Below, one piece after another: positions 4,754-5,604 of a DNA stretch of 5,604 nucleotides. Made by a program: the position numbers and the translations under genes. Source of the DNA: Kiritimatiellales bacterium (GTDB taxonomy: Bacteria; Verrucomicrobiota; Kiritimatiellia; Kiritimatiellales; Pontiellaceae); the NCBI GenBank assembly GCA_015486775.1, contig WFRA01000177.1:1-5604 (forward strand), given 5' to 3'. Numbering within the stretch: the first letter of the stretch is position 1; each line of letters opens with the position of its first letter. The notes under the pieces are model-generated. The model was not told where the DNA came from. It searched no databases and was given only the letters and a program-made list of their open reading frames with translations.

Positions 4754-5604
4754 ATGACGAAAAGGGTTGAAAGAGTGCATATGGCGGCGTTTCTGTTTCT
4801 CTGCCTAGTGGTTTCAGGCGGGGTGTCCGCCGCCTTGGTGGCACGCTACGACGGAACGGACATTTCGGCGACGGGCGGTTTGGTCGATCGCTGGAACAAC
4901 CAGGGGGCGGGCGGCGATGCCGTGGCCTCTTCCTCCGCGCGGCCGACGCTTGCACAGGCGGTCACGCCCAACGGAACGACCAACACGGTTGTCGATTTCG
5001 ACGGGGTGGACGATTGCCTGGAGATCGCTTCGGATCCGGCAAACTATGATGGCCATGTGTTCACTTGGTTCGTGGTGATGAAGTCCGATGCGCTCAACCA
5101 CAATATCCTGCGCACCGGGTATGCCGCCGGAAGCGACTCCAACGCGGGCGTAATGTGGGGCACTTTCCACAGCGGAAACGGATACCTCTACTCCCACGCC
5201 CGGAGCGCGGACGGCGGCTTCAAGTCGAAAAAATCGTTGATTGCTACGGGGCGGTGGCATCTGGTCGAGTGCTGCTGGAACGGGGACTCGCTTCGCCAGT
5301 GGCTCGATACGGTAGGTCTGAACGGGGTGATTTCCGGAGTCGACGCGAACCCCTCCGGACACATCCGCACGCGGATCGGTGCCAATGCGGCGACCTCGCC
5401 CGGCGAGTTTTTCAAGGGGCAGATCGCCGAGGTGCGCATCTACAACGAGGATATGCTTGCCGAAGACAGTCCCGCCCGGCTGGCGGTGGAGAAGGAGCTG
5501 ATGGAAAAATACATGGTCGCTCCGGACTATTCGCCGCTGGATGCCGACGATCCCTCTTCGAGCGCCCTGTTCAGCAAGAGCCTGCTCTTCGAGCGCCCCA
5601 CCAC
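4754..5604 (+). CDS. Secreted LamG/concanavalin A-like domain protein, 3' end outside the window
   Basis: 283 complete codons are visible with no stop before the window end. Residues 1-26 are a signal peptide: basic MTKRVERVH, a hydrophobic core (11-24) and a VSA|A cleavage site, so the protein is exported. Residues about 28-255 form a LamG-like jelly roll: ARYDGTDIS, WNNQG (47-51), ARPTL (62-66), VDFDGVDDCLEI (80-91), GRWHLVECCWNG (166-177) and GQIAEVRIYNE (222-232). This fold usually binds glycans or serves as an accessory module in large exported proteins. From about residue 256 an acidic Ser/Pro-containing stretch looks like a linker, so a second, unseen domain probably follows. ATG 4754 is chosen because AAGGAG and GAGGGG lie 6-11 bases upstream and the signal peptide begins there; ATG 4781 is in frame but poorly placed. 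It follows the ROK regulator by 130 bases. Whether it is an enzyme or only a binding protein cannot be decided here. Confidence 0.88.
   Translation, partial: MTKRVERVHMAAFLFLCLVVSGGVSAALVARYDGTDISATGGLVDRWNNQGAGGDAVASSSARPTLAQAVTPNGTTNTVVDFDGVDDCLEIASDPANYDGHVFTWFVVMKSDALNHNILRTGYAAGSDSNAGVMWGTFHSGNGYLYSHARSADGGFKSKKSLIATGRWHLVECCWNGDSLRQWLDTVGLNGVISGVDANPSGHIRTRIGANAATSPGEFFKGQIAEVRIYNEDMLAEDSPARLAVEKELMEKYMVAPDYSPLDADDPSSSALFSKSLLFERPT

Noticed and set aside
4814..5362. Minus-strand open frame of 182 codons
   Set aside because: Antisense to the LamG gene, which has a signal peptide and domain signature.

Overview
The window is GC-rich bacterial DNA with five protein-coding genes, two of which run off the ends. 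It most resembles a member of the PVC group, and within it a Kiritimatiellota/Pontiella-like marine polysaccharide degrader. This is inference from gene style: a transmembrane Ser/Thr kinase with a DWG metal-binding motif, a eukaryote-like NIF3 protein, and a ROK regulator beside a secreted LamG-type lectin-fold protein. No rRNA, tRNA, CRISPR array, insertion sequence or phage gene was seen.

Left part, minus strand (1-2337). A 110-residue rubredoxin-like iron protein (2337 to 2005) is followed by a perfect 15-bp hairpin with a T-rich tail, read as its terminator. A leader of about 150 bases follows, then the first 602 residues of a membrane-anchored Ser/Thr kinase (1807 to beyond base 1). The kinase leader has a second hairpin directly before the ribosome binding site. 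It shares an 11-base block with the terminator hairpin. The kinase's extracytoplasmic part is cut off where a formylglycine-generating-enzyme-like (FGE/SUMF1) domain would be expected in related proteins.

Middle (2338-3450). A 130-base divergent intergenic region leads to a 260-residue NIF3/YbgI-family dinuclear-metal protein on the plus strand. It has no visible Shine-Dalgarno site and may be leaderless. The next 200 bases hold a possible weak terminator, a good sigma70-type promoter and an inverted repeat just before the following gene.

Right part, plus strand (3451-5604). A ROK-family transcriptional regulator (390 aa) keeps its winged helix and zinc motif but has lost the sugar-kinase catalytic Asp. 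After a 130-base AT-rich gap with a perfect 16-bp palindrome comes a secreted protein with a signal peptide and a LamG/concanavalin A-like domain, cut by the window end. The simplest model is local control: the ROK protein senses a sugar and controls the exported glycan-related gene through the palindrome. The kinase, rubredoxin-like and NIF3 genes look like unrelated neighbours.
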